Assembly (NCBI GenBank): GCA_947479995.1
Contig: CANKBT010000082.1
Location: forward strand, 1 to 10,987
Source: Frankiaceae bacterium
GTDB taxonomy: Bacteria; Actinomycetota; Actinomycetes; Mycobacteriales; SCTD01
Direction of reading: 5' to 3'
Length of the DNA stretch: 10,987 nucleotides
Positions 1-6,541 of this stretch are shown in pieces. The notes under the pieces were generated by a model, which was not told the DNA's origin, did not search any database, and worked only from the letters and a program-made list of their open reading frames with translations. Within the stretch, counting starts at the first letter, position 1. Each line of letters begins with the position of its first letter. Made by a program: the position numbers and the translations under genes.

Positions 1-613
1 CCGGGAGGCTCGCCGCGCGGAAGGCCCGCACGAGCGTGCCGAGGTCCTTGCGCGCGGTGACCTCGCCGACCGCGAGCAGGTACGGCCCGTCGACCGGCAC
101 CGGCGCGGGCGCCGGCAGGGCGGTCGCGCCGAGGGGCACCACGTGCACGCGGTCGTCGTCGACGCCGGCGCGGAGCAGCGCGCGGGCGGTGGCCGGGCTG
201 TCGGCGCAGACCGCCGCCGCGGTGCGCGCCGCCTCGAGCTGCGCCCGCTGCATCGCCACCTGCCCGGGGGTGTGCAGGTCGGGGTGCTCGACCGCGGCGA
301 GGTCGTGGACGGTCAGCACCACGGGCAGGCGCGTGGGAGCCGGCACGAGGTCGGTGGTGTGCAGCAGGTCGCCGCGCCCGGCGAGGTGCTCCGCGCGCGG
401 CAGGCCGGTGCGGCGCCACGACGCCTGCAGCGCGCGCAGCGGCACGCCGACCCGGCGGGTGCCGTCCGGCGCCGGGTGCGGCCCCCGACCGAGCGCGAAG
501 GCGCGCACCTCGACGCCGGGCGCCGCGACGAGCCCCGCGTGCAGCTGGCGCACGTAGCGCGCCACGCCGGTCTGGCCGGTGGTCGCCGGCGTGACGTCGA
601 GCAGGACCCTCAC
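1..613 (-). CDS. GT4-family glycosyltransferase, N-terminal part (cut by the window's left edge)
   Basis: A reading frame opens with GTG at 613 and runs off position 1; 204 residues are visible, against roughly 350-400 for the family. The start VRVLLDVTPATTGQTGVARY (residues 1-20) is the typical N-terminal strand plus glycine loop of GT-B fold GT4 enzymes. LTVHDLAAVEHP (100-111) is the usual second Rossmann-strand region, and YLLAVGEVTARKDLGTLVRA (178-197) is the linker leading into the donor-binding domain, with its conserved Arg-Lys pair. The catalytic E-x7-E region lies outside the window. GT4 enzymes transfer a sugar from a nucleotide-sugar with retention at the cytoplasmic membrane face; the sugar here is unknown. 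It diverges from the methyltransferase at 643 across 29 bp. No other in-frame start fits better. The family is secure, the substrate is not. Confidence 0.86.
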   Translation of the reverse strand, partial: MRVLLDVTPATTGQTGVARYVRQLHAGLVAAPGVEVRAFALGRGPHPAPDGTRRVGVPLRALQASWRRTGLPRAEHLAGRGDLLHTTDLVPAPTRLPVVLTVHDLAAVEHPDLHTPGQVAMQRAQLEAARTAAAVCADSPATARALLRAGVDDDRVHVVPLGATALPAPAPVPVDGPYLLAVGEVTARKDLGTLVRAFRAASLP

Positions 614-642
614 CGCACGGGCCGGTGGTGCAGGGTGGGCGC
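614..642. promoter_or_regulatory. 29-bp divergent spacer with weak promoter-like hexamer and inverted repeat
   Basis: This short spacer separates the GTG start at 613 (-) from the ATG at 643 (+). CAGGGT at 631-636 resembles the TAGGGT type of actinobacterial -10 and lies 6 nt before the ATG, which would make that transcript leaderless. The G-rich run just before the ATG could instead act as a weak ribosome binding site. An imperfect inverted repeat spans 606-636, with arms ACCCT (606-610) and AGGGT (632-636) outside CACCG (611-615) and CGGTG (623-627). No convincing -10 is seen for the minus-strand gene. Confidence 0.35.
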
Positions 643-1383
643 ATGACGCAGACCACCGCGGACGTCGTGCGCGCGCTGCTGGCGGAGGACCCGAGCTTCC
701 ACGGCGGCGGGCAGCGCAGCTGGGCGGTCGACACGCGCCTCGTGCACTGGCTGGCGGAGCACGTGCCGGCCGGCGGCCGCACGCTCGAGACCGGCTCCGG
801 GCACAGCACCGTCGCGTTCCTCACCCGCTCGGGCGCGCACGTCGTGGTGACGCCGTTCGGCGACGAGGTCGGCCGCATCCGCGCGTGGTGCGCGGCCCAC
901 GACGTCGACACCGGCGCCCTCGTGCTCGAGGAGGGGCCGAGCCAGCGGGTGCTCCCCCGCCTCGTCGACGACGGGCCGCTCGACGTCGTGCTCATCGACG
1001 GCGACCACGCGTTCCCCGCGCCGGCGATCGACTGGTACTACACGGCCGAGCGCGTGCGGGTCGGCGGCCACGTGCTCGTCGACGACACGCAGCTGCGGCC
1101 CTGCCGGCTGCTGCGCGACTTCCTCGCCGAGGAGCCGGGCTGGGAGCAGCTGCCCCCGGTCGGTCGCACCGCGGTGTTCCGCCGCACCTCCCCCGCGCCG
1201 GTGACGGCGGCCGCGTGGTTCGACCAGCCCTGGTCGGCGCTCGGGCCGTACGCCGTCGGCGGCGAGCCGCTGGCCGAGCGCGTGCAGCTGCTGCGCGTGC
1301 AGCTCCGGCTGCGCACCCGGCTGCGCCGGGCGCTCGCGCGCCGTCACGACGCCTCCCCGAGCGCGCGGAACGAGCGGCGGTAG
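643..1383 (+). CDS. Class I SAM-dependent methyltransferase (Methyltransf_24-like)
   Basis: The protein has 246 residues. LETGSGHST (48-56) is the SAM-binding motif I (E-x-G-x-G), preceded by a helix (residues 30-43) and followed by the next strand, HVVVT. VVLIDGDHAF (115-124) and GGHVLVDD (141-148) match the metal- or substrate-side acidic motifs of small class I methyltransferases that act on O-atoms of sugars or small molecules. The C-terminal 35 residues are very Arg-rich. GTG codons at 625 and 628 are in frame, but ATG at 643 is preferred because a promoter-like hexamer or a G-rich SD sits just upstream and the conserved region starts well after it. Its last 40 bp overlap, tail to tail, the end of the GT2 gene at 1344-2204. 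A glycan O-methyltransferase role is inferred from context; the family assignment is good. Confidence 0.86.
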   Translation: MTQTTADVVRALLAEDPSFHGGGQRSWAVDTRLVHWLAEHVPAGGRTLETGSGHSTVAFLTRSGAHVVVTPFGDEVGRIRAWCAAHDVDTGALVLEEGPSQRVLPRLVDDGPLDVVLIDGDHAFPAPAIDWYYTAERVRVGGHVLVDDTQLRPCRLLRDFLAEEPGWEQLPPVGRTAVFRRTSPAPVTAAAWFDQPWSALGPYAVGGEPLAERVQLLRVQLRLRTRLRRALARRHDASPSARNERR

Positions 1384-2204
1384 CCGGTCCAGTACGCCAG
1401 CTGGCACAGCCGGTCGACGACCTCGACCGGCCAGGCGCCCGGCCGCGCGCCGGCCAGGCCGTCGCCGAGCCAGCGCAGCTGCAGGTACGCCTCGCGGGCG
1501 GCACCGCGCGGCGGGTCGACGGCCACGCCCGCGAAGCGCGACAGCACGACGGGCCGGGCGGCGCCGTAGCGGTACCACTGCCGCAGCACCGCGCGCAGGC
1601 CCTCGCGCGGCTGCCAGTCGACGACCGCGCCGTCGACGACGACGAGGGCCCCCAGCCCGGCCCGCTGCACGCGCCAGCACAGGTCGAGGTCGCCCCCGCT
1701 GCGCACCTCGCGGAAGCCGCCGACCGCCTCGAGCGCGTCGCGCCGCACCGCCAGGTTGGCGGTCGCGGCGTACGGCAGGACGGGGTGCGCCGCCGAGTGC
1801 GCGACGCTCAGCGGCTGCTGCCGGGCGACGTAGCGGGTGGCCGCGTCGCGCCCCGCGACGGCGTGCACGTCGCCGCCGGCGAGCACCGCGTCGGCGTCGA
1901 CGAGGGCCTGCAGCCAGCCCGGGCGCGGCCGGCAGCGCACGTCGGTGAAGGCGACGAGGCGGGCGCCCGTGCTGCGCCACCCGGCGTTGCGGGCGGCGTA
2001 CGGCCCGGACGGCGCGTCGAGCCGGAGCACCCGCGCGCCCGCGCGCTCGGCCACCGCGGCGGAGCCGTCGGCCGAGGCGTCGTCGACGACCACGACCTCG
2101 GCGCCGAGCGCGCGGGCCTGCGGCAGCACGGCGGCCAGGCAGTCCGGCAGCAGGTCGGCGCCGTCGCGCACGGGGAGCACCACGGCGACCGACGGGCCGC
2201 TCAC
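1344..2204 (-). CDS. GT2-family glycosyltransferase
   Basis: This is a 286-residue GT-A fold enzyme. SVAVVLPVRDGADLL (5-19) is the N-terminal nucleotide-binding strand, EVVVVDDASADGS (36-48) the conserved second strand, and FTDVRCRP (87-94) holds the metal-binding Asp (D88) at the DxD position. GGDLDLCWRVQRAG (170-183) provides the acidic catalytic-base region, and RQWYRYGAA (208-216) matches the QxxxxYG-type loop of GT2 enzymes. No membrane segment is obvious, so it probably acts at the inner face of the membrane. The GTG start at 2204 overlaps the stop of the upstream GT4 gene in a GTGA junction, so the two are almost certainly co-translated and act on the same glycan. The 3' end overlaps the opposing methyltransferase gene by 40 bp. 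The donor sugar is unknown. Confidence 0.93.
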   Translation of the reverse strand: MSGPSVAVVLPVRDGADLLPDCLAAVLPQARALGAEVVVVDDASADGSAAVAERAGARVLRLDAPSGPYAARNAGWRSTGARLVAFTDVRCRPRPGWLQALVDADAVLAGGDVHAVAGRDAATRYVARQQPLSVAHSAAHPVLPYAATANLAVRRDALEAVGGFREVRSGGDLDLCWRVQRAGLGALVVVDGAVVDWQPREGLRAVLRQWYRYGAARPVVLSRFAGVAVDPPRGAAREAYLQLRWLGDGLAGARPGAWPVEVVDRLCQLAYWTGYRRSFRALGEAS

Positions 2205-3361
2205 CGGCCGGCCAGTCTCGTGAGCACCGCGCGCTGCTTGGCGACCTCGCCGGCCAGGGTGAAGCGCGCGCGCACCCGGGCGCGCCCGGCGCGCCCGCGC
2301 CGACGGGCCTCCTCGGGGTCGTCGAGCGCGGCGCGCAGGGCCGCGACGAGGGCGTCGACGTCCTCCGACGGCACCACCCAGCCCACCTCGTCGTCGACGG
2401 CCTCGGGCAGCCCTGCCGTGTCGCTGACGACGACCGGCACGCCGCGCGCCATCGCCTCCTTGACCACCAGCGGCATGGAGTCGCGGTCGCCGTCCGCGGC
2501 GATGCGCGCGGGCAGGCACAGCACGCGGGCCGACGGCACCGCGGCCAGCACCTGCTCGTGCGGCTGCGCGCCGACGAGCTCGACCGGTGCGCCGGTCTCG
2601 GCGACGAGCGCCTCGAGCCGGTCGCGCTCCGGGCCCTCGCCGACGACCCGCACGCGCGTGCCGGCGGGCAGCCGCGCCGCGGCGCGCACCAGCAGGTCGA
2701 AGCCCTTCTTCTCCACGAGCCGGCCGACCGCGAGCACGTCGACCTCGGGCGGCGGGGCCGGCGCCTCCGGCGGCACCTCGACGCCGCAGACGACGAGGTC
2801 GACGTCGTGCACGCCCCACGCGTCGCGCAGGTGGCGGGCGTTGTAGTCGCAGACCGTGACCACCGCGTCGGCGGCGGCGAGCTTCTCCGCCAGGCGCACC
2901 GGCCCGCCGAAGACGTCGTGCGCGTGCACGGTCACCGACCACGGCCAGCCGGTGAGCGCCGACAGCGCGTGGGCGCGCGCGGCCGACGACCAGGCGAAGT
3001 GCGCGTGCAGCACCGTGACGCCCCGCGCGCGCAGCTGCTCGGCCAGCCAGGGGAGGTGGCGCGCGACGACCTCGCCGCGCTCCTCGCCCGCCGCGCGCGC
3101 CACCCGCCAGAAGCGGGCGTAGCGCCGGGGCGACCGGAGCAGCCAGCGCAGGTGCGCGAGCGCGACGACCCGGTGCGGCCGGTCCTCGGCGTACAGCAGC
3201 AGCAGCGGCTCGCGGGTCGGCACGTCGCCGGGCAGCAGCGGCGCCACGACGACCTCGACGCCCTGCCGGCGGAGCTCCTCGACCTCGAGCCGGACGAAGG
3301 TCTCGCTCAGCACCGGGTAGCGGGTCGGCAGGTAGCCGACCGCGAGCGGGCCCTGCGCCAC
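2201..3361 (-). CDS. GT4-family glycosyltransferase (WcaL/AmsK-like)
   Basis: The protein has 386 residues, the normal length for a GT-B fold GT4 enzyme. VGYLPTRYPVLSETFVRLEV (8-27) is the hallmark opening of the WcaL/AmsK/ExoL-like branch used in exopolysaccharide synthesis. VLHAHFAWSSA (117-127) and SVTVHAHDVFG (142-152) complete the acceptor-side domain. The donor-side domain shows AVGRLVEKKGFDLLVRA (211-227), VVGEGPERDRLEAL (239-252) and DSMPLVVKEAMARGVPVVVS (294-313). In that last segment the usual E-x7-E pair is D294-x7-E302, a common conservative swap. The GTG start at 3361 has a clear Shine-Dalgarno sequence 4 nt upstream and a -10-like TAGGGT further up. The gene leads a two-gene unit with the downstream GT2 gene (4-base overlap). 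The substrate is unknown. Confidence 0.94.
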   Translation of the reverse strand: MAQGPLAVGYLPTRYPVLSETFVRLEVEELRRQGVEVVVAPLLPGDVPTREPLLLLYAEDRPHRVVALAHLRWLLRSPRRYARFWRVARAAGEERGEVVARHLPWLAEQLRARGVTVLHAHFAWSSAARAHALSALTGWPWSVTVHAHDVFGGPVRLAEKLAAADAVVTVCDYNARHLRDAWGVHDVDLVVCGVEVPPEAPAPPPEVDVLAVGRLVEKKGFDLLVRAAARLPAGTRVRVVGEGPERDRLEALVAETGAPVELVGAQPHEQVLAAVPSARVLCLPARIAADGDRDSMPLVVKEAMARGVPVVVSDTAGLPEAVDDEVGWVVPSEDVDALVAALRAALDDPEEARRRGRAGRARVRARFTLAGEVAKQRAVLTRLAGR

Positions 3362-3365
3362 ACGA

Positions 3366-3371
3366 CCTCCC
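3366..3371 (-). promoter_or_regulatory. Ribosome binding site of the GT4 gene starting at 3361
   Basis: On the minus strand GGGAGG ends 4 nt before the GTG start. It is the strongest Shine-Dalgarno sequence in the window and fixes the start. Its first three bases are also the end of one arm of the inverted repeat 3369-3386, so pairing of that repeat in RNA would partly hide the site. Confidence 0.7.
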
Positions 3372-3386
3372 GACCTGCGCGTCGGG
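3369..3386. repeat. Perfect inverted repeat in the divergent spacer (CCCGAC-N6-GTCGGG)
   Basis: The arms at 3369-3374 and 3381-3386 are exact reverse complements, separated by 6 nt. The repeat lies between the start codons at 3361 (-) and 3406 (+), just downstream of the minus-strand -10. It could be an operator or a short leader hairpin that touches the Shine-Dalgarno sequence. In such GC-rich DNA a 6-bp repeat may also be chance. Confidence 0.4.
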
Positions 3387-3388
3387 GC

Positions 3389-3394
3389 ACCCTA
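3389..3394 (-). promoter_or_regulatory. Candidate -10 element for the minus-strand GT4/GT2 unit
   Basis: The minus strand reads TAGGGT, a common actinobacterial -10 form, 27 nt before the GTG start at 3361. Initiation about 7 nt downstream would give a leader of roughly 20 nt that contains the GGGAGG ribosome binding site. No clear -35 is visible. It shares the bases T3393 and A3394 with the plus-strand -10. Confidence 0.45.
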
Positions 3395-3398
3395 CGAT
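3393..3398 (+). promoter_or_regulatory. -10 element TACGAT for a leaderless transcript of the GT2-acyltransferase gene
   Basis: TACGAT fits the TAnnnT consensus and ends 7 nt before the GTG start at 3406, so transcription should begin at or next to the start codon. No Shine-Dalgarno sequence precedes the start, which agrees with leaderless translation. The same 7-nt geometry, and the same GCGGCGTGGA sequence around the start, recur at 6582-6600. Confidence 0.6.
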
Positions 3399-3405
3399 CC
3401 GCGGC

Positions 3406-5079
3406 GTGGAGGTCAGCGCGCTGGTCGTGACCTGGAACAGCGCCGCCGACGTCCGCTCCTGCCTCGACGCCGCCCTCGCGCAGCGCGACGTCGACCTCGA
3501 GGTCGTCGTCGTCGACAACGCCTCGACCGACGGCACGCGCGCGGTGCTCGCCGAGTACGCCGACCGCGTGACGGTGCTGCTGCAGGACGACAACCTCGGC
3601 TACGCGGCGGGCAACGACGCCGCGGCGGAGGTCGCGACCGGCCGGCACCTGCTGCTGCTCAACCCCGACTGCACGATGGACCCGGACTGCGTGCGGACGC
3701 TGGTGGACCACCTCGAGGGCACCCCCGGCGTGGGCGCGGCGGCGGCGCTGCTGCGCTACCCGGACGGGCGGCCGCAGAGCTTCCTGCGCCGCGACGTGAC
3801 CCTCGGGTCGGCGCTGCTCACCTTCGTCGAGACCGGCCGCCGCGCCGACCTCAAGCTCCTGCGCGGGCGGGCGATGCGGCGCCGGCTGTGCCAGGACGTG
3901 CCGCTCGACGAGGGCCCCGTGGCCGTCGACTGCCCGGCCGCGGCCTGCGTGCTGGTGCCGGCCCGCCTCGGTCGGCTCGGCGGCCGGCTGTTCGACCCCG
4001 ACCTGCCGCTGCTGTTCAACGACGCCGAGCTCTACCGCCGGCTGCGCCTGCGCGGCTACCGCGTCGAGGTGGTGCCGACGGCGACGGCGACGCACGGCTA
4101 CGGCGCGAGCCTCGAGGTGCTCCCGGACGCCCGCAAGCGCGCCGAGGCGGTCGCCAGCCTGCGCCGCTACGTCTCACCCGCCTGGTCGGTGCCGGCCGTC
4201 GCCGTCCTCACCGCCGCCCTGGTCGTGGACGCCCTGCTGTGCCTGCTCCGCACGCGCACCCGCACCACCGGCCGGGGCACCCTCGGCGGGCTGGGGCTGC
4301 CCGGCGGGGCGGTGCCGTGGCTGACGGTGCTGCCGCCGTGGCGCCGGCGCCTGGCCGGCGCGGCCCGGCGTCTGCAGGGCTCGCCGTGGCGCGTGGCCTG
4401 GGCCGCACGGCGGGCCTGGCGGCGGCAGCGCTTCTGCTGGAGCGCGCGCGCCGGAGCCCTCTGGTCGCGCTGCGACCTCGAGCTCGACGTCGCCCGCCGG
4501 GTCGAGCTGCCGCGGCGCTCCACCCTCGAGCTGCCCCGCGGCGGGCGGGCGCGCCTGGTCGTCGGCGAGGGCGTCCGCGCGCAGGACGGGCTCGTGCTGC
4601 GGCTGTCGGGGGACCTCCTGCTCGGCCCCCTGGTCGAGCTCCGCTACGGCGCGCTGCTCACGGTGTCGGGCTCGCTCGTGCTCGAGGGCCGCAACCTGGT
4701 GTCGCGCGGCACGAGCGTGCACGCCGCCGGCGACATGGTCTGGGAGTGGGCGGCGGCGACGGCCGAGCGGGTCGTCGTGCTCGACAGCGAGCACGACGTC
4801 GACGGCTCGGCGCTGCACCTGTTCGACCACCCGGTCGAGGTGCGGGCGACCCGGCTCGGCAGCGCCTGCTTCGTCGGCGCCGGGGCGGTCGTCACCGCCG
4901 GCGTGCACGTCGGGCGCGGCGCCGTCGTCGGCGCCGGCAGCGTCGTGACCCGCGACGTGCCGGCCGGCACGGTCGTCGCCGGCGTGCCCGCCCGGCCCGT
5001 CAGGTCGCTGCCGGCCGCCCCGGCGCCGGCCGTGCGGGCGGTCCGAGGTCGCACGCCACGGCGAGCTGCCGGGGCGTGA
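3406..5079 (+). CDS. Bifunctional protein: GT2 glycosyltransferase fused to LbH O-acyltransferase
   Basis: The 557-residue protein carries two complete enzymes. Residues 1-240 are a rhamnosyltransferase-like GT2 domain: VSALVVTWNS (3-12), EVVVVDNASTDGT (32-44), DNLGYAAGND (62-71), LLLLNPDC (82-89, NPD in place of DxD), FNDAELYRRLRLRGY (204-218) and HGYGAS (230-235). A hydrophobic segment at 261-281 probably anchors it in the membrane. An Arg/Trp-rich stretch (310-355) leads to a left-handed beta-helix acyltransferase of the WcaF/maltose-acetyltransferase type (about 355-533). That domain has SEHDVDG (461-467; His463 is the likely catalytic base), hexapeptide turns at 485-512, and the family ending SVVTRDVPAGTVVAGVPAR (512-530). 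A 25-residue Pro/Arg-rich tail follows. It is transcribed alone from a leaderless promoter. Its last 80 bp overlap the opposing GT2 gene. Adding a sugar and acylating the same chain is inferred. Confidence 0.93.
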   Translation: MEVSALVVTWNSAADVRSCLDAALAQRDVDLEVVVVDNASTDGTRAVLAEYADRVTVLLQDDNLGYAAGNDAAAEVATGRHLLLLNPDCTMDPDCVRTLVDHLEGTPGVGAAAALLRYPDGRPQSFLRRDVTLGSALLTFVETGRRADLKLLRGRAMRRRLCQDVPLDEGPVAVDCPAAACVLVPARLGRLGGRLFDPDLPLLFNDAELYRRLRLRGYRVEVVPTATATHGYGASLEVLPDARKRAEAVASLRRYVSPAWSVPAVAVLTAALVVDALLCLLRTRTRTTGRGTLGGLGLPGGAVPWLTVLPPWRRRLAGAARRLQGSPWRVAWAARRAWRRQRFCWSARAGALWSRCDLELDVARRVELPRRSTLELPRGGRARLVVGEGVRAQDGLVLRLSGDLLLGPLVELRYGALLTVSGSLVLEGRNLVSRGTSVHAAGDMVWEWAAATAERVVVLDSEHDVDGSALHLFDHPVEVRATRLGSACFVGAGAVVTAGVHVGRGAVVGAGSVVTRDVPAGTVVAGVPARPVRSLPAAPAPAVRAVRGRTPRRAAGA

Positions 5080-5953
5080 GCACGGAGGCGGCGCGGCGGC
5101 GCCGGCGCTCGGCCAGCAGCCGCGGGAGCGCGGCGCCGGCCGACGCCCGACCGCGCAGCCACGGGCCGGCGACGCCCTCGGCCCGCGCGCGCGCCAGCTG
5201 CTGCCGGCTCGTGCGCAGCACCAGGCGCGGGTGCAGGCCCGGCGCGTTGGCGACGTGGCACCACAGGCCGTTGCGGGCGATGTAGCGGGTCGCGACCGCG
5301 CCGGTGCTGCTGGCGGCCATGTCGTGCTCGACGCGTGCGGCCGGCAGCACCCACGACGTCCAGCCGCGCGCGCGCCCGCGGAAGGCCAGGTCGAGGTCCT
5401 CGAAGTAGAGGAAGTACCGCGCGTCGTACCCGCCGAGCTCCAGGAAGCGCTCGCGCACGAAGACCGGCGCCGCGCCGGGCGGGGCGAAGACCTCGTACGG
5501 CGCCGCCGGGAGCTCCTCGGGCCGCCGGCCCTGCCACTGCTTGTAGCTGTAGCCCGCCGGCGAGCAGCAGTCGCCCGCGCTCTCGAGCAGGCCGTCGCGC
5601 GAGGTGAGCACGCCGCCCCACGACCAGGCGCCCTCGCGGGCGAAGCCCGCCACCTGCGCGGCCCAGTCGGGGGCGGGGCGGGCGTCGCTGTTGAGGACGG
5701 CGACGAGCTCGGTGCCCACCGCGCGCACGCCGTCGTTGGCGGTCGCGCCGAAGCCGCCGTTGCGCGGGCGGCGCAGCACTCGGACGCCCGGCCAGTCGCG
5801 CTCGACCGCGTCGGCGCTGCCGTCGCGCGAGGCGTCGTCGACCACGAGCACCTCGTCCGGCGGGCGGGTCTGCGCGGCCAGCGCCGCGAGGCACCGCCCG
5901 AGCACGTGCGCGCCGTCGTGGTTCGGCACGACGACGGCGAGGCTGCGCGGCAT
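5000..5953 (-). CDS. GT2-family glycosyltransferase (rhamnosyltransferase-like)
   Basis: The protein has 317 residues. SLAVVVPNHDGAHVLGRCL (4-22) and EVLVVDDASRDGS (34-46) form the nucleotide-binding core, RNGGFGATANDGV (64-76) is the conserved loop, and VLNSDARPAPDW (86-97) has NSD at the DxD position. GGYDARYFLYFEDLDLAFR (174-192) holds the EDxDL catalytic acids, and VEHDMAASS (208-216) is the usual His-containing motif near the end of the GT2 domain. The last 100 residues are basic and lack a clear membrane span. The ATG start at 5953 overlaps the stop of the upstream acyltransferase gene by one base (TGATG), with GAGG four nt upstream. The open frame continues upstream, but that extension is antisense-like and unconserved in style. 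The 3' end overlaps the fusion gene by 80 bp. The donor is unknown, and rhamnosyl transfer is only the nearest family. Confidence 0.94.
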   Translation of the reverse strand: MPRSLAVVVPNHDGAHVLGRCLAALAAQTRPPDEVLVVDDASRDGSADAVERDWPGVRVLRRPRNGGFGATANDGVRAVGTELVAVLNSDARPAPDWAAQVAGFAREGAWSWGGVLTSRDGLLESAGDCCSPAGYSYKQWQGRRPEELPAAPYEVFAPPGAAPVFVRERFLELGGYDARYFLYFEDLDLAFRGRARGWTSWVLPAARVEHDMAASSTGAVATRYIARNGLWCHVANAPGLHPRLVLRTSRQQLARARAEGVAGPWLRGRASAGAALPRLLAERRRRRAASVLTPRQLAVACDLGPPARPAPGRPAAT

Positions 5954-6528
5954 CAGGCCTCGCGCGTGCCGACGACCCGCGCCGGCGAGCCGACGGCGAT
6001 CGCGAGGTCCGGCACGTCGGACGTGACCACGGCCCCCGCGCCGACCACGGCGCCCGCGCCCACCCGGCAGCCGACGACCACGGCGTGCGCGCCCACCCAG
6101 GCGCCCTCGCCGACCTCCACGTCGAGCTCGACGAACGGCTCGTCGCGCACCCAGCCGGTGCCGTCCGTGCCGTGGTTGCCCGCGACGAGCACGACACCGG
6201 GCGCGAGCAGGGCGCCCGCGCCGACGCGGGCCCACGTGCGGCTCCAGCCGCCCCACACGCAGCAGTACGGCCCGATGCTGGCGCGCGGCCCGACCTCGAC
6301 CCGCTCGGTGAAGCGCAGGCTGGCGTACGGCGAGATCACCGCCTCGGGCGAGACCGTCGGGCTGCGCTCCGCGCGCACGTGCTCCTCGGCCGCCGTGCGC
6401 CCGAGCGCGTAGACGCCGAGGCGCGTGTCCTGGTCGAGGGAGGCCAGCTCGCGCAGCACCTGCACCGCCCGTCGCGCCGTGCCGGCCTTGCTGCGCAGAC
6501 CTCCGCCGCCGCTCGCCATGCGCGCCAA
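5953..6528 (-). CDS. LbH-fold acyltransferase (WbbJ/WcaF-like)
   Basis: The protein has 191 residues if it starts at the TTG at 6528, or 188 from the ATG at 6519. The TTG is preferred because GAGGTG ends 5 nt before it, whereas it would be 14 nt from the ATG. Hexapeptide-repeat turns of a left-handed beta-helix run from about residue 57 to 182: VEVGPRASIGPYC (77-89), ARVGAGALLAPGVVLV (100-115), VEVGEGAWVGAHAVVVG (137-153), RVGAGAVVGAGAVVTSDVP (155-173), and the closing AVGSPARVVG (178-187). AGNHGTDG (116-123) supplies the likely catalytic His119. The N-terminal 50 residues are basic and helical. Members transfer acetyl or other acyl groups from CoA to sugars. It heads a two-gene unit with the GT2 gene downstream. 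The acyl group and target sugar are unknown. Confidence 0.89.
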   Translation of the reverse strand: MARMASGGGGLRSKAGTARRAVQVLRELASLDQDTRLGVYALGRTAAEEHVRAERSPTVSPEAVISPYASLRFTERVEVGPRASIGPYCCVWGGWSRTWARVGAGALLAPGVVLVAGNHGTDGTGWVRDEPFVELDVEVGEGAWVGAHAVVVGCRVGAGAVVGAGAVVTSDVPDLAIAVGSPARVVGTREA

Positions 6529-6533
6529 TGTGC

Positions 6534-6539
6534 CACCTC
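6534..6539 (-). promoter_or_regulatory. Ribosome binding site deciding a TTG start
   Basis: On the minus strand GAGGTG lies 5 nt before TTG at 6528 and 14 nt before the alternative ATG at 6519. The spacing favours the TTG as the start of the LbH acyltransferase gene. Confidence 0.55.
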
Positions 6540-6541
6540 GG

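Noticed and set aside
579..2846. A 755-codon plus-strand open frame across the methyltransferase and the GT4/GT2 genes
   Set aside because: The translation is Arg/Ala/Pro-rich with no domain pattern. It is an antisense or off-frame shadow caused by very high GC, and the genes it covers have complete family motifs in other frames.
2205..3593. Upstream extension of the GT2 frame (minus strand) through the GT4 gene
   Set aside because: The extension is an off-frame copy of the GT4 coding sequence. The family N-terminus begins right after GTG 2204, which overlaps the GT4 stop.
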